Shown: piece by piece, positions 1-8,125 of the stretch
How positions within the stretch are numbered: the stretch's first letter is position 1
Layout of the letters: every line of letters starts with the position of its first letter
Assembly: GCA_040289295.1 (NCBI GenBank)
Contig: PSLA01000007.1
Span: 1 to 64,000 of the forward strand
Length of the DNA: 64,000 bases
DNA from: J051 sp040289295
GTDB lineage: Bacteria > Armatimonadota > Fimbriimonadia > Fimbriimonadales > ATM1
Direction: 5' to 3'
The notes under the pieces: generated by a model
Databases searched by the model: none
What the model was told of the DNA's origin: nothing
Seen by the model: only the letters and a program-made list of their open reading frames with translations
Position numbers and translations under genes: made by a program

Positions 1-814
1 CTTGCATCGAGGGAGGAAGTTCAAGGGTGTCTCGCCTCGGATCGTGCTCGCACCGCTCGCGGATGTGTGCAGCGATGTCTTCCATGATGTCCAGCCCGAT
101 AAGATCGGCGAGGCGGAAGGTGCCGGTCTTGGGTCTGCCAATCAGCGGCCCCGTGATGGCGTCGGTTACCGGAACGCTGAAGCCCAACCGATCGGCGGTG
201 TGAATCGCATGGAAAAGGCACCACATGCCGTAGCGGTTCGCTATGAAGCCCGGTGTGTCCAGCGCGCGGACGACTCGCCTGCCGACGCGGTCTTCGAGGA
301 AGCGCTTTGCCACGTCCACAACAGCCGCAGAGTCGGGCGTGGGGATCAGTTCGACGAGCTTCAGGTACCGCGGCGGGTTGAAGAAGTGGGTCCCGATGAA
401 GCGTGACCGAAACGACTCGGATCTTCCCTCAGCGAGCATTCCGATTTCCAGCCCGCTCGTGTTCGTTGAGATGCACGCGGTAGGCGGAAGGACCTCTTCA
501 AGCCGTTCGTACAGCGCCCGCTTCACGTCCGCCTTCTCCACCACCGCCTCACATACCCACTCAACGTGCCTCACAAGCTCAAAGTCTTCCTCAATGGAGG
601 CTACGGTCACGCGCTCCGCTCGGGTGGGCGTGTAAAAGTGTGGCGGCCGCGCACTCTTCGCGCGCTCCAGACCCGCAGCAGCCAGCTCACGGGAAACATC
701 GTACAGGAGGACATCGAAGCCCAAGTTCGCCAAATGCGCCGCAATGCCGGAGCCCATCGTTCCCGCTCCCATAACCGCCACGCGCTGAAGATTCAACCAA
801 GAGTCGTAGGCCAT
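1..814 (-). CDS. fadN: 3-hydroxyacyl-CoA dehydrogenase, FadN-type, C-terminus outside window
   Basis: The minus-strand frame stays open from an ATG at 814 to the window edge, giving about 271 residues. The N-terminus is an NAD-binding Rossmann fold (VMGAGTMGSGIAAHLANLGF), followed by the hydroxyacyl-CoA dehydrogenase motifs STNTSGL, GTHFFNPPRYLKLVE, DTPGFIANR and ITGPLIGRPKTGTFR. This matches the N-terminal half of FadN-type beta-oxidation proteins, about 790 residues long, in which a crotonase domain follows the dehydrogenase. That second half would lie beyond position 1 and is inferred. The enzyme oxidises 3-hydroxyacyl-CoA to 3-ketoacyl-CoA. GGAG sits about 6 nt before the ATG. A stand-alone 3-hydroxybutyryl-CoA dehydrogenase is less likely, because the GPLIGRPK segment is typical of FadN. 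Confidence 0.85.
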   Translation of the reverse strand, partial: MAYDSWLNLQRVAVMGAGTMGSGIAAHLANLGFDVLLYDVSRELAAAGLERAKSARPPHFYTPTRAERVTVASIEEDFELVRHVEWVCEAVVEKADVKRALYERLEEVLPPTACISTNTSGLEIGMLAEGRSESFRSRFIGTHFFNPPRYLKLVELIPTPDSAAVVDVAKRFLEDRVGRRVVRALDTPGFIANRYGMWCLFHAIHTADRLGFSVPVTDAITGPLIGRPKTGTFRLADLIGLDIMEDIAAHIRERCEHDPRRDTLELPPSMQ

Positions 815-1034
815 CTGCTCTCCACTGCCGGGACGCTCGCCCGCCTCTGATGAGAAAACGCTCTCCTGCCGTCTTATGAGACGCTCGCCCTCCCTCTTAT
901 GAGCGGGCCTGGGCAAGGGCGCTCATCCGGCGCCGCGCAGCATACCTCGCCTGGATGGTTGGAGGAAGCGGGCAGACGTCTATCGGAGATACTGCGGCAG
1001 GTTGAGGTGAGGCATGCAGCCCCCGGGCGGCGAT

Positions 1035-1514
1035 TCACTCCGAACGGAGTTGAGTTAGGCGCGAGTGTTGCAGGTGACAGATCGCCACAGCGAGCGCGTC
1101 CGCGACGTCATCTGACTCCGGTAGTTCGGTACAGCGCAACAATCGCGCCACCATGGAGCGCACTTGCGGCTTGCGCGCCGCGCCGTTGCCGGTAACCGTG
1201 AGCTTGACAACCGACGGCTTGTACTCGACGAANNNNNNNNNNNNNNNNNNGAGAACGCCCGCCGCCTTGGCAACGCCCATCGCCGTCGTGCGGTTCGCGC
1301 CGAACCAAAGCGCTTCGGCGGCCACGATGTCCGGCTTCTCGGCGGCAAGGACATGGTTGAACCGGTCGTACACGGATGAGAGGCGCTCTGACCACTCGGT
1401 TGGGGAGTCCGTCTCGATGAGGCCCCAATTGAGCGCGCGCAACACGCTGTTCTCTCGCGTTACGACGCCCCAACCGACGCGCCCGTAGCCGGGGTCAACG
1501 CCTAGCACTCTCAC
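1035..1514 (-). CDS. ruvC: crossover junction endodeoxyribonuclease RuvC (contains N gap)
   Basis: RuvC resolves Holliday junctions made by recombination and RuvAB branch migration. I use a GTG start at 1514 because it overlaps the mutL stop in GTGA and puts the first catalytic Asp at residue 7, as in E. coli RuvC. The other acidic residues are visible: Glu66 in AAEALWF, then two Asp in SDDVADALAVA near residues 135 and 138. The length of 159 aa is close to the family's 165-173. An 18-base run of N (1233-1250) removes six residues but keeps the frame. The longer upstream ATG would run into mutL and is not needed. Coupling to mutL forms a DNA recombination and repair operon. Confidence 0.93.
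   Translation of the reverse strand: MRVLGVDPGYGRVGWGVVTRENSVLRALNWGLIETDSPTEWSERLSSVYDRFNHVLAAEKPDIVAAEALWFGANRTTAMGVAKAAGVLXXXXXXFVEYKPSVVKLTVTGNGAARKPQVRSMVARLLRCTELPESDDVADALAVAICHLQHSRLTQLRSE
1233..1250. other. assembly gap (18 N) inside ruvC
   Basis: The sequence has 18 consecutive N. The reading frame of ruvC is intact on both sides, so the gap size is either right or off by a multiple of three. Confidence 0.99.
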
Positions 1515-3289
1515 AGGCGCTTGAACCTCCTCATCAATTCTTCCCATGAGAGCGTCAGCGTGATCGGCCTCCCGTGCGGGCACATGTAGGGGTTCTCCGT
1601 CCGAGCCAGGTCTTCGATGAGCCGTTCCATTTCGGGCAGGTCGAGTCGGTCGCCCGCCTTCACCGCCATGCGACACGACGCAGTCGTGAGCACGCGCTCC
1701 CTGACGGATTCGACCTTCCCCTTGCCGTCTGACTCGACGATCTGGTCCACGATGTCGTTGAGCAACGACTCGTAGCCGCGCCCTCTTAAGCCAGCAGGCA
1801 CTCCACGAACGAGGTACGCGCCCGTGCCGAACGGCTCTAGGTCAAATCCGGTGGCGCGCAGCAGGTCGAGGTGAGGCTCGAGAGCGACAGCCACCCGCTT
1901 GTACAATTGCACCGTCTCAGGCGAGAGCAGGCGCTGTACTTCCGCCGGGCCGCCCGCCTTCAGGCCGCAAAGGTACTCATACAGCACCCGCTCGTGGGCG
2001 ACGTGCTGGTCCACGAGCGCAAGGCCTCGCCGAGTGGAAACGACAATGAACGTGTTCTGAACCTGGCCAAGGATGCGCAGGTCGTCAAGCAACTCGCGAA
2101 ACGGCATGCGGTTGTCGTCACCGGCGGCATTTCCCTGAGCTGAACCGGACGCATCGCCGTCGCCGAAACGCTCAGGCTTGAACAGGGCCGTCTGCGGCGC
2201 CTCGCTTGGGAGATACACCCCCGCAGACCCTCGCGCGAAGAGCGAAGAGGCTTCCGCACCCCCGCTCGGGGCGAACGCACCGGAAATCGTGGGCATCATG
2301 CCGTGCTCGTGCAGCGCCGACTTGATGGTGAGGCGCACGGCGTCGAAAACCGCGCCTTCACGGTTGAACTTCACCTCGCTCTTGGTCGGGCTTACGTTCA
2401 CGTCCACGTCGCTCGGGGCGATATCGAGGTTCAGCATCACGATGGGATAGCGCCGCTCGGGGGTCAAGTCTCGATAGGCTGTGTCTACCGCCGCGGTGAG
2501 GGTCTTCGAGCGCACGGGCCTCCGGTTGACGAAAACGAGTTGGTGCGTCCGCGCGTGCCGGTTCACGTGAGGCGGGCCAACGAATCCGGTAACCCTAACA
2601 CCGGACACGGTGGAGTCCACCTCGGCGAGCGCGCTCACTATCTCCCAGCCCCAGATGGCGGCGAGCGCCGCGGCGGGGTCGTTCGTCCCCGGAGACTGGA
2701 TGGTGTTTTGTGATTCCACGATGAGGCGAAACGCAACGTGGGGGAACGCCAGAACGTAGCGCGACACTGTATCGACAACCTGGGCGGTCTCAGTGGCGTC
2801 GGACTTTAGGAACTTCAGCCGAGCCGGGAGGTTCTCGAAGAGCCCCTCCACCTGGACCACCGTCCCCTTACGCGCAGGAACGGATACCTCGCGCTGGACC
2901 TTGCCGTACGCCACCACGAGCCTGTACGCCTCCCCGTCGTCGGTTGCGGTGGTTAGCGTGACCTTGCTCACGCTTGCGATGGCGGGAAGTGCCTCGCCGC
3001 GAAAGCCGAGAGAAGTGATTCGCAGCAGGTCATGTGCACCCCTAATTTTGCTTGTGGCATGCCTTTGGAGAGCCATTCTTGCGTCCTCAGGTCCCATGCC
3101 ACAGCCGTCGTCGGAGATCAAGATCAGGTCGCGCCCTGATGCGCGAATGACGACCTCGATGCGGGTCGCACCTGCGTCGAGGCTGTTCTCTACGAGTTCC
3201 TTGACGACGCTCGCGGGCCTTTCGACCACCTCGCCTGCGGCGATCTGGTTGATGGTGTGTGGGTCGAGCAGCGCCACCCGTGAGGACAC
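1511..3289 (-). CDS. mutL: DNA mismatch repair protein MutL, endonuclease-type
   Basis: MutL links mismatch recognition by MutS to strand incision. The N-terminal GHKL ATPase shows NQIAAGEVVERP, SDDGCGM, HATSKI and GFRGEAL (near residue 94). The C-terminal domain holds DQHVAHERVLYE near residue 426 (the DQHA-x2-E-x4-E metal site with Ala changed to Val), SCRMAVKAGD, and CPHGRP near 567. These motifs mark the nicking MutL class found in bacteria without MutH, so it probably makes the nick itself. The length of 592 aa is normal. I chose the GTG at 3289 (SSRVALLDP...) because MutL proteins begin just before this segment; the upstream ATG would add about 23 unrelated residues. ruvC follows with a 4-nt overlap. 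Confidence 0.95.
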   Translation of the reverse strand: MSSRVALLDPHTINQIAAGEVVERPASVVKELVENSLDAGATRIEVVIRASGRDLILISDDGCGMGPEDARMALQRHATSKIRGAHDLLRITSLGFRGEALPAIASVSKVTLTTATDDGEAYRLVVAYGKVQREVSVPARKGTVVQVEGLFENLPARLKFLKSDATETAQVVDTVSRYVLAFPHVAFRLIVESQNTIQSPGTNDPAAALAAIWGWEIVSALAEVDSTVSGVRVTGFVGPPHVNRHARTHQLVFVNRRPVRSKTLTAAVDTAYRDLTPERRYPIVMLNLDIAPSDVDVNVSPTKSEVKFNREGAVFDAVRLTIKSALHEHGMMPTISGAFAPSGGAEASSLFARGSAGVYLPSEAPQTALFKPERFGDGDASGSAQGNAAGDDNRMPFRELLDDLRILGQVQNTFIVVSTRRGLALVDQHVAHERVLYEYLCGLKAGGPAEVQRLLSPETVQLYKRVAVALEPHLDLLRATGFDLEPFGTGAYLVRGVPAGLRGRGYESLLNDIVDQIVESDGKGKVESVRERVLTTASCRMAVKAGDRLDLPEMERLIEDLARTENPYMCPHGRPITLTLSWEELMRRFKRL

Positions 3290-3371
3290 AGCGTAATGAT
3301 ACCGGGATGACCTGCCTGGACGCGGGCCGGCGGCGCTGGGTACACTGGCTGCTCCCACGCGGAGTAAGGCG

Positions 3372-3641
3372 ATGGCAAAGATCTGTCAAGTTAGTGGTAA
3401 GAAGGGCATCAAGGCGCGGCACATTCGGCACCGGCACTCGGGGCAATGGAAGTTCCGCGCACCGAGGAAGAACCGCATGCAGGAGATCAACCTGCAGACG
3501 ATAACTATCCAGACGCCGAACGGCAAGGTGCGACTGCGCGTCGCCGCTCGTGTTCTCCGACATCCTGATTTTATCAAGGTCGTCGCCGGGGAGAAGCCCA
3601 TTCCGAAGGAATGGCTGCGAAAACCCACGTACGAGGACTAG
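3372..3641 (+). CDS. rpmB: 50S ribosomal protein L28
   Basis: This basic 89-aa protein starts with MAKICQVSGKKG and has GKVRLRVAARVLR in its C-terminal half, both diagnostic of bL28, a structural protein of the large ribosomal subunit. GGAG lies about 7 nt before the ATG. It is transcribed divergently from mutL, with 82 bp between the two starts. The charged tail (EKPIPKEWLRKPTYED) is a little longer than in the shortest homologues. The single Cys near the N-terminus means this is not a zinc-binding paralogue with two CxxC pairs. No neighbouring ribosomal gene is present, which is common for rpmB. Confidence 0.9.
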   Translation: MAKICQVSGKKGIKARHIRHRHSGQWKFRAPRKNRMQEINLQTITIQTPNGKVRLRVAARVLRHPDFIKVVAGEKPIPKEWLRKPTYED

Positions 3642-3712
3642 GACACTCGCCCCCGGGTGCTGCATGCCGGCGAGGTATCCCTGAACCGACGCCGGATAAA
3701 GCGCCCCCGGCG

Positions 3713-3751
3713 CTCTCCCTCACCCCAACCCTCTCCCAGGGGAAGATGGGG
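3713..3751. repeat. degenerate copy of the G-rich palindromic repeat (family A), reversed
   Basis: CTCTCCCTCACCCC followed by CTCTCCC and a G-rich arm is a reversed, diverged version of the element seen at 8341, 11917 and 12813. It sits between the convergent ends of rpmB and pstA and ends 1 nt before the pstA stop codon, so it may also serve as a terminator-like hairpin. Confidence 0.55.
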
Positions 3752-3752
3752 G

Positions 3753-4676
3753 CTACATTGAAAGCCTGCGCCGGGCGAACATCCGGAACGCAATCGCCGC
3801 GGAGTTGAACAGAAGCAGCACAACCATCAGCACGATGATCCCTGCGGCTGCGTTCTGATGGAAAGCCGCTTGTGGGCGGGAAGCCCAGTTGAAGATCTGA
3901 ATCGGCAGCACGGTGAAGCCATCGAAGGGCGAACGTGGGACGAACGCGACATAGGTCAACGCGCCGATCGTGATGAGCGGCGCGGTCTCTCCGATGGCGC
4001 GAGAGAGGCCAAGAATGACGCTGGTCAGCATCCCTGGTAGTGCAGCGGGCAGCACCTGGTGCCGGACCGCCTCCCAAACGGTGCTGCCGAGCGCAAGCGC
4101 CGCGTGGCGATGCGACCGAGGCACGGCACGAAGTGCCTCCTGGCACGCGGTGATGATCATTGGCAAGATCAGCAGGCTCATCGTGAGGGAGCCCGCAAGA
4201 ATGGACCTACCGCTCGTGTTGGCAAAGCCGAACACCTGCCCACTGGTTATCGGCTCGAGCATCCTAACGAAGATCGCCAAACCGAGCAGACCGTAAACGA
4301 TGCTGGGCACGCCGGCGAGGTTTGCGATGTTGATTTGGATCAAGCTGGTCAGGCGGTTCTTGGGTGCAAACTCCTCGAGATAGATCGCCCCTCCGACGCC
4401 AACGGGCACGGTGAAGAGAGTGACGAGTGACATCATCCAAAGCGTTCCAACCAGCGCGCTGTAGATGCCGGCGCTCGACGCCCTCCGGGAAGGAAAGCTG
4501 GTGAGGAACTCCCAGTCGAGCCGTCCGAGCCCGTCGCGCAGAATGCCGTACATCAGCGCCAAAAGCGCGAGAATTCCGAAAACGATGGCGAAGAGGCACG
4601 CAAGCATGAACAACCGCTCAACGACGGCGCGGCGAAAGGCGCGCGGAGCGGTCAGCGCATGGGTGAGTTCAGGCAT
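3753..4676 (-). CDS. pstA: phosphate ABC transporter permease PstA
   Basis: PstA and PstC form the inner-membrane channel of the high-affinity phosphate importer. The protein has 307 residues with about six hydrophobic segments. It carries the permease loop LGSTVWEAVRHQVLPAALPGMLTSVILGLSRAIGE, which docks on the ATPase, and the typical motif NLAGVPSIVYGLLGL. The start overlaps the end of pstC by 8 nt, so the two are co-translated. The gene ends in a non-coding stretch facing rpmB. The ATPase gene pstB and the regulator phoU, which usually follow pstA, are absent here and must lie elsewhere. Confidence 0.95.
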   Translation of the reverse strand: MPELTHALTAPRAFRRAVVERLFMLACLFAIVFGILALLALMYGILRDGLGRLDWEFLTSFPSRRASSAGIYSALVGTLWMMSLVTLFTVPVGVGGAIYLEEFAPKNRLTSLIQINIANLAGVPSIVYGLLGLAIFVRMLEPITSGQVFGFANTSGRSILAGSLTMSLLILPMIITACQEALRAVPRSHRHAALALGSTVWEAVRHQVLPAALPGMLTSVILGLSRAIGETAPLITIGALTYVAFVPRSPFDGFTVLPIQIFNWASRPQAAFHQNAAAGIIVLMVVLLLFNSAAIAFRMFARRRLSM

Positions 4677-5586
4677 ACCGATGCCGATACCTCGTAACCA
4701 GTTTTGCGGAAAGCAGGTTCATCGCAAGCGTAATCGCAAACAGCGTCAACCCGACCGCGAAGATGGTTTGATACTCGATGGTGCCGTGCGGTGTATCCCC
4801 CAGGCTCGCCTGCACAATGTAGGCGGACATCGTTTGGATGCTGGTGAAGAAACTGAGCGTCATCTTCGGATCCGCACCGGCCGCGAGCGTAACTGCCATC
4901 GTCTCACCCACCGCGCGCGAGAACGCGAGCAGGAAAGCGGACATGACGCCGGAGAGCGCCCCGGGTATGACGATCTTCCGAATCACTTCGCCACGGGTAG
5001 CGCCCATCGCCACTCCACCCTCCCGCAGTTCACGTGGCACCGCGCTCAAGGCATCCTCGCTGAGGGATGCAACGATCGGAAACGTCATGATGCCAACCAC
5101 GATAGCGGCACTCAACGCGTTGAATATTGGCAAGTCGGGGAACACGTTCTGCAAGAGTGGGGTGATGAACGCGATCGCGAAAAAGCCGTACACGACCGTC
5201 GGCACCCCCGCCAGCAACTCGAGAACAGGCTTGACAACGTTGCGCACGCGGCGATCGGCATACTCGCTAAGGTACACACCCGCCAGCAGGCCAAGCGGTA
5301 TCGAGACTATGCCCGCCCCAACCGCCACCAGCAGCGTCCCGTTCAGTAGCGGCAGAACGCCAAACTGAGGGGGTGAGGACCGTGGCGCCCAACGCGTGCC
5401 GCCGAAAAACTCGATGGGAGATACCTTCGCAAAAAACTGCGCGGACTCCATCACGAGCACGTAGACGATTCCCAAGGTTGTGCCAATACTGACGAAGGCG
5501 CAGAGGAAGGTGACAGCTCGAACGAATCGCTCGCGCCACACCCTGCTTTGTGCTACGCTGTGCCTCTCTGTTTGCTTCACGCTCAT
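4669..5586 (-). CDS. pstC: phosphate ABC transporter permease PstC
   Basis: This is the second membrane subunit of the phosphate importer, 305 aa. A cytoplasmic N-terminus is followed by a first membrane helix (VTFLCAFVSIGTTLGIVYVLV), then FFGGTRWAP, LAGVPTVVYGFFAIAFI and the ATPase-contact loop GATRGEVIRKIVIPGALSGV, all typical of PstC. Order and strand (pstS, pstC, pstA) fit a Pho-regulated operon. A 178-bp spacer rich in short repeats separates pstS from pstC. Such spacers often hold a partial attenuator that lets PstS be made in excess; that role is inferred. Confidence 0.95.
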   Translation of the reverse strand: MSVKQTERHSVAQSRVWRERFVRAVTFLCAFVSIGTTLGIVYVLVMESAQFFAKVSPIEFFGGTRWAPRSSPPQFGVLPLLNGTLLVAVGAGIVSIPLGLLAGVYLSEYADRRVRNVVKPVLELLAGVPTVVYGFFAIAFITPLLQNVFPDLPIFNALSAAIVVGIMTFPIVASLSEDALSAVPRELREGGVAMGATRGEVIRKIVIPGALSGVMSAFLLAFSRAVGETMAVTLAAGADPKMTLSFFTSIQTMSAYIVQASLGDTPHGTIEYQTIFAVGLTLFAITLAMNLLSAKLVTRYRHRYA

Positions 5587-5623
5587 CTAACTCTGGTTTC
5601 TGATTTCAACCGCTTCCATGTGC

Positions 5624-5764
5624 GCGAGGGACGGTGAGCGTCCCCGCGAGCTTTTTTCCACGAGGCGGTCGGCCGTGCAACGCCGGGTGTTCGCGAGACG
5701 CTCACGCTCCCTGTGTTTCTTCTCGGTAGCCGACTTCCGAGGGAGGGCGAGCGTCCCCGCGAGC
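5624..5764. repeat. cluster of three short repeats (family B) between pstS and pstC
   Basis: Copies lie at 5624-5651 (core GGGACGGTGAGCGTCCC, with GGGACG/CGTCCC arms), inverted at about 5694-5712, and at 5738-5764. The last ends exactly against the pstS stop codon. Related copies occur near 876-892, inside the element at 12021-12153 (12053-12075), and near 35530-35550. The hairpins could act as mRNA stabilisers or terminators between pstS and pstC. Confidence 0.65.
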
Positions 5765-6838
5765 CTATCTGGCGCTCCTTTCCGATTTCAGGAGGTCCTC
5801 CATCCGCACACCAACTTGTGATCCCTTTCCTGCGAAGATCGAACCCGTGACGCCGTCTTCGAAACGCTTGAGGGCCAGTTCGTACAGCTGGTCCGACAGT
5901 GGGATATACCCAACCTCGCGGGCCAGCGTCTTCACCTTCGTCATATAGAAGCGAATAAACTCCTGGATCTCCGGCCGAGTCATCACGTCACCGCGAACGT
6001 AGATGAACAAGGGACGACTCAGAGGCGCATACGTCCCGTTCATGATCGTCTCTGCAGAAGGCAACACCGGGCCCCTGCCGCCGTCAATCGGCACGAGTTT
6101 CAACTTGTCTGCGTTCTCTTTATAGTAAGCGAAGCCGAAGAAGCCGAGCGCGTACTTGTCCCCGGCGATGCCCGTTACCAGAACGTTGTCGTCTTCACTC
6201 GCCATAAAGTCCGAACGAGCAGCTCCCTCCTTTCCGTTGATTGCTTCGGTGAAGTAGTCGAACGTGCCCGAGTCATGACCCGGTCCATACAACTTGATGT
6301 CTTTATTTGGCCACGTTGGACGGATGTCGCTCCAGCGCTTTACCGTGCTACCCGGCGCCCAAATCTTTTTGAGCTCCTCAACCGTCAGATGGTCCACCCA
6401 ATCGTTCTGAGGGTTGACGAGCACCGAGAGGCCGTCGAACGCGACAGGCAGCTCGACATAGGTGATCCCGTTCTTGTCGGCGAGTTCCTGCTCGCTGGGT
6501 TTGATCGGACGTGATGCGTCGGAGATGTCGGTCTCCTTGTTCAGGAATTTCTTGAACCCGCCGCCTGTGCCACTAATGCCCACTGTCACGCGAACCTTTG
6601 GATAGGATTTTTGGAACTCTTCGGCTACCGCCTCCGAGATCGGGAACACCGTGCTCGACCCGTCAATCGCGATCGCGCCGCTGAGGTTGGAATCTGCGGC
6701 GTCGCCCGTTCGCTTGGAATCTGCGGCGTCGCCCGTTCGCTTGGAATCGGCGGTGCCGCCCGTTCGCGTCGGAGCGCACGCAGAGCCGAGTACACCGAGA
6801 ACCACTGCCGCCGCCATTGCCTTGAGAGCCGTTTTCAT
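5765..6838 (-). CDS. pstS: phosphate ABC transporter substrate-binding protein PstS
   Basis: PstS captures phosphate outside the inner membrane and hands it to PstC/PstA. I start at the ATG at 6838, which has AAGGAG 6 nt upstream, giving 357 aa; the upstream in-frame ATG has no such site. A signal peptide ends in VLGSAC, a slightly atypical lipobox, so it is probably a lipoprotein. Residues about 25-50 are three copies of a 9-residue repeat (ADSKRTGDA-like), a tether before the mature domain. Binding motifs include IDGSSTVFPIS and GISGTGGGFKKF, with SGTF further on. The 27-bp repeat may vary in copy number between strains. Confidence 0.95.
   Translation of the reverse strand: MKTALKAMAAAVVLGVLGSACAPTRTGGTADSKRTGDAADSKRTGDAADSNLSGAIAIDGSSTVFPISEAVAEEFQKSYPKVRVTVGISGTGGGFKKFLNKETDISDASRPIKPSEQELADKNGITYVELPVAFDGLSVLVNPQNDWVDHLTVEELKKIWAPGSTVKRWSDIRPTWPNKDIKLYGPGHDSGTFDYFTEAINGKEGAARSDFMASEDDNVLVTGIAGDKYALGFFGFAYYKENADKLKLVPIDGGRGPVLPSAETIMNGTYAPLSRPLFIYVRGDVMTRPEIQEFIRFYMTKVKTLAREVGYIPLSDQLYELALKRFEDGVTGSIFAGKGSQVGVRMEDLLKSERSAR
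6687..6767. repeat. three tandem 27-bp repeats in pstS
   Basis: Units at 6687-6713, 6714-6740 and 6741-6767. The first two are identical and the third differs at a few bases. They encode a 9-residue linker repeat directly after the PstS lipidation site. The unit length keeps the frame whatever the copy number. Confidence 0.9.
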
Positions 6839-6897
6839 TGTTTTCTCCTTCATGGTCGGCGGGACTGTACCGAGGGATCGCGTCGGCACGCAAGGTT

Positions 6898-6915
6898 CTT
6901 AACACAAGCTTAACC
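6898..6915 (-). promoter_or_regulatory. Pho-box-like direct repeat upstream of pstS
   Basis: On the plus strand CTTAACA (6898-6904) and CTTAACC (6909-6915) recur with an 11-bp period. That is the spacing of PhoB/PhoP binding sites, and on the minus strand it reads as TTAAG repeats like the TTAACA repeats of Bacillus PhoP. A possible promoter follows (TTGCGT, 18 bp, TACAGT) about 20-50 bp before the pstS start. The position, just upstream of a -35 element, fits activation under phosphate starvation. No regulator gene is in the window. Confidence 0.45.
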
Positions 6916-6968
6916 GGATTGCCCTTCCGGTGCGGGGAGGACGCCAAGCGGGATAAACTGACGCCTCC

Positions 6969-7724
6969 ATGTCCCCCGAACTTAAGACCGCTCTCGAGGC
7001 CGCGAGTGAGGCAGGAAACCTCGCCCTGCAGCACTTCAAAGCGGGCATCACGGTCGAACGCAAACCTGACGAGTCCCCGGTTACTGCCGCAGACCGAGAA
7101 GTGGAGGCGCTGCTTAGGGAACGCCTGACCTCGCGCTTCCCTGAGTACGGCATCCTCGGAGAGGAGTTTGGAGAGGAGCGGAAGGGCGCGGAGACACGAT
7201 GGGTGCTGGATCCAATTGACGGCACGAAGTCGTTCATCTTCGGCGTCCCGATGTTCGCCGTGCTCATCGGATTGCAGCGGGAAGGACAGCCGGTCCTCGG
7301 CGTGTGCAATTTCCCCGCTCTTGGTATCGTTTTCTATGCCGAGCAGGGCGAGGGGTGCTTCCGAGACGGCGAGCAAGTGCACGTTGCCGACGACGAAAAC
7401 CTCTCCTCGTCTCTTATCGTTTGTGGCAGCCACGCGGCATTCGAGATGTACAACCGCGCAAAAGGCTTCCGTCGGCTTGTCCAGCAAGCGTTCGCCACAC
7501 GCACGTGGGGCGATGCATATGGCCATTGCATGGTTGCCGACGGTCGCGCCGTCGCCATGATTGACCCCGTCGTTATGCCATACGATATTATCCCCGTAAT
7601 GCCCATCGTTACGGAGGCTGGCGGAATCGTCACCGACTTTCAAGGCACGCCCTGGAACAACCACTCAGAGGCTGTATCCACCAACGGCCGGGTGCTGCCA
7701 CACATCGTGCAAGCCTTTCAATGA
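6969..7724 (+). CDS. hisN: inositol-monophosphatase-fold phosphatase, probably histidinol-phosphatase HisN
   Basis: This is a 251-aa member of the Li-sensitive, metal-dependent phosphatase superfamily. The metal-binding motifs are present: GEEFGEE (Glu), WVLDPIDGTKSFIFGVP (Asp-Pro-Ile-Asp-Gly-Thr), and a C-terminal ATRTWGDAYGHCMVADGRA segment ending in DP. The WVLDPIDGTKSFI and RTWGDAYG signatures fit the HisN branch, which removes phosphate from L-histidinol phosphate in histidine synthesis. A plain inositol-1-phosphatase remains possible, as no other his gene is nearby. The stop overlaps the ruvX start in ATGA. The start at 6969 lies about 130 bp from the divergent pstS, so promoters for both are in that gap. 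Confidence 0.8.
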   Translation: MSPELKTALEAASEAGNLALQHFKAGITVERKPDESPVTAADREVEALLRERLTSRFPEYGILGEEFGEERKGAETRWVLDPIDGTKSFIFGVPMFAVLIGLQREGQPVLGVCNFPALGIVFYAEQGEGCFRDGEQVHVADDENLSSSLIVCGSHAAFEMYNRAKGFRRLVQQAFATRTWGDAYGHCMVADGRAVAMIDPVVMPYDIIPVMPIVTEAGGIVTDFQGTPWNNHSEAVSTNGRVLPHIVQAFQ

Positions 7725-8125
7725 GGTTACTCGGCGTGGACTACGGTTTGAAGCGCATCGGCTTGGCTGTCGGCGAGTCCGAAGTGGGTATGGCGTTCCC
7801 CAGGCGCCTGTTGCTCTCGAAGGGCAGCGTAAAAGCAGACGCGGCTGCGCTCGCCGCCATTGTGCAACAAGAATCGTTCGATGCGGTCGTGCTCGGCCTA
7901 CCCCTCACCGCTTCCGGCGACGAAGGGGAGCAGGCGGCGATTTGCCGGCGACTCGCGAACGCACTCGAGAATCTCGGCGTTCGAGTCCACCTCGTTGACG
8001 AGCGAATGACCACGCAAAGCGCCCAGCAAGCGCTCGGAGGAACCAAGGCTTCGATCCGCAAGGGTCTCGTCGACAGCGAGGCGGCACGACAGATCACACA
8101 ATCGTTCCTGGACAGCCAGCCATGA
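7721..8125 (+). CDS. ruvX: Holliday junction resolvase-like protein YqgF/RuvX
   Basis: This 134-aa RNase-H-fold protein begins MRLLGVDYGLKRIGLAVGE, the first catalytic Asp motif of the YqgF family. It also has VVLGLPLTASGDEG, LVDERMTT (Glu) and a C-terminal DSEAARQITQSFLD. YqgF processes the 5' end of 16S rRNA precursor, and Holliday junction resolution has also been proposed. Length and motifs are complete. It overlaps hisN upstream and mltG downstream by 4 nt each. Placement of yqgF directly before mltG is seen in many bacteria, which supports both calls. Confidence 0.92.
   Translation: MRLLGVDYGLKRIGLAVGESEVGMAFPRRLLLSKGSVKADAAALAAIVQQESFDAVVLGLPLTASGDEGEQAAICRRLANALENLGVRVHLVDERMTTQSAQQALGGTKASIRKGLVDSEAARQITQSFLDSQP

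Noticed and set aside
3642..3752. Small gene between rpmB and pstA
   Set aside because: The stretch is mostly a decayed palindromic repeat without a frame with a ribosome site.
4465..5349. Long plus-strand frame of 294 codons over pstC and pstA
   Set aside because: It is antisense to two clear membrane permeases and reads as an Arg/His-rich shadow typical of GC-rich DNA.
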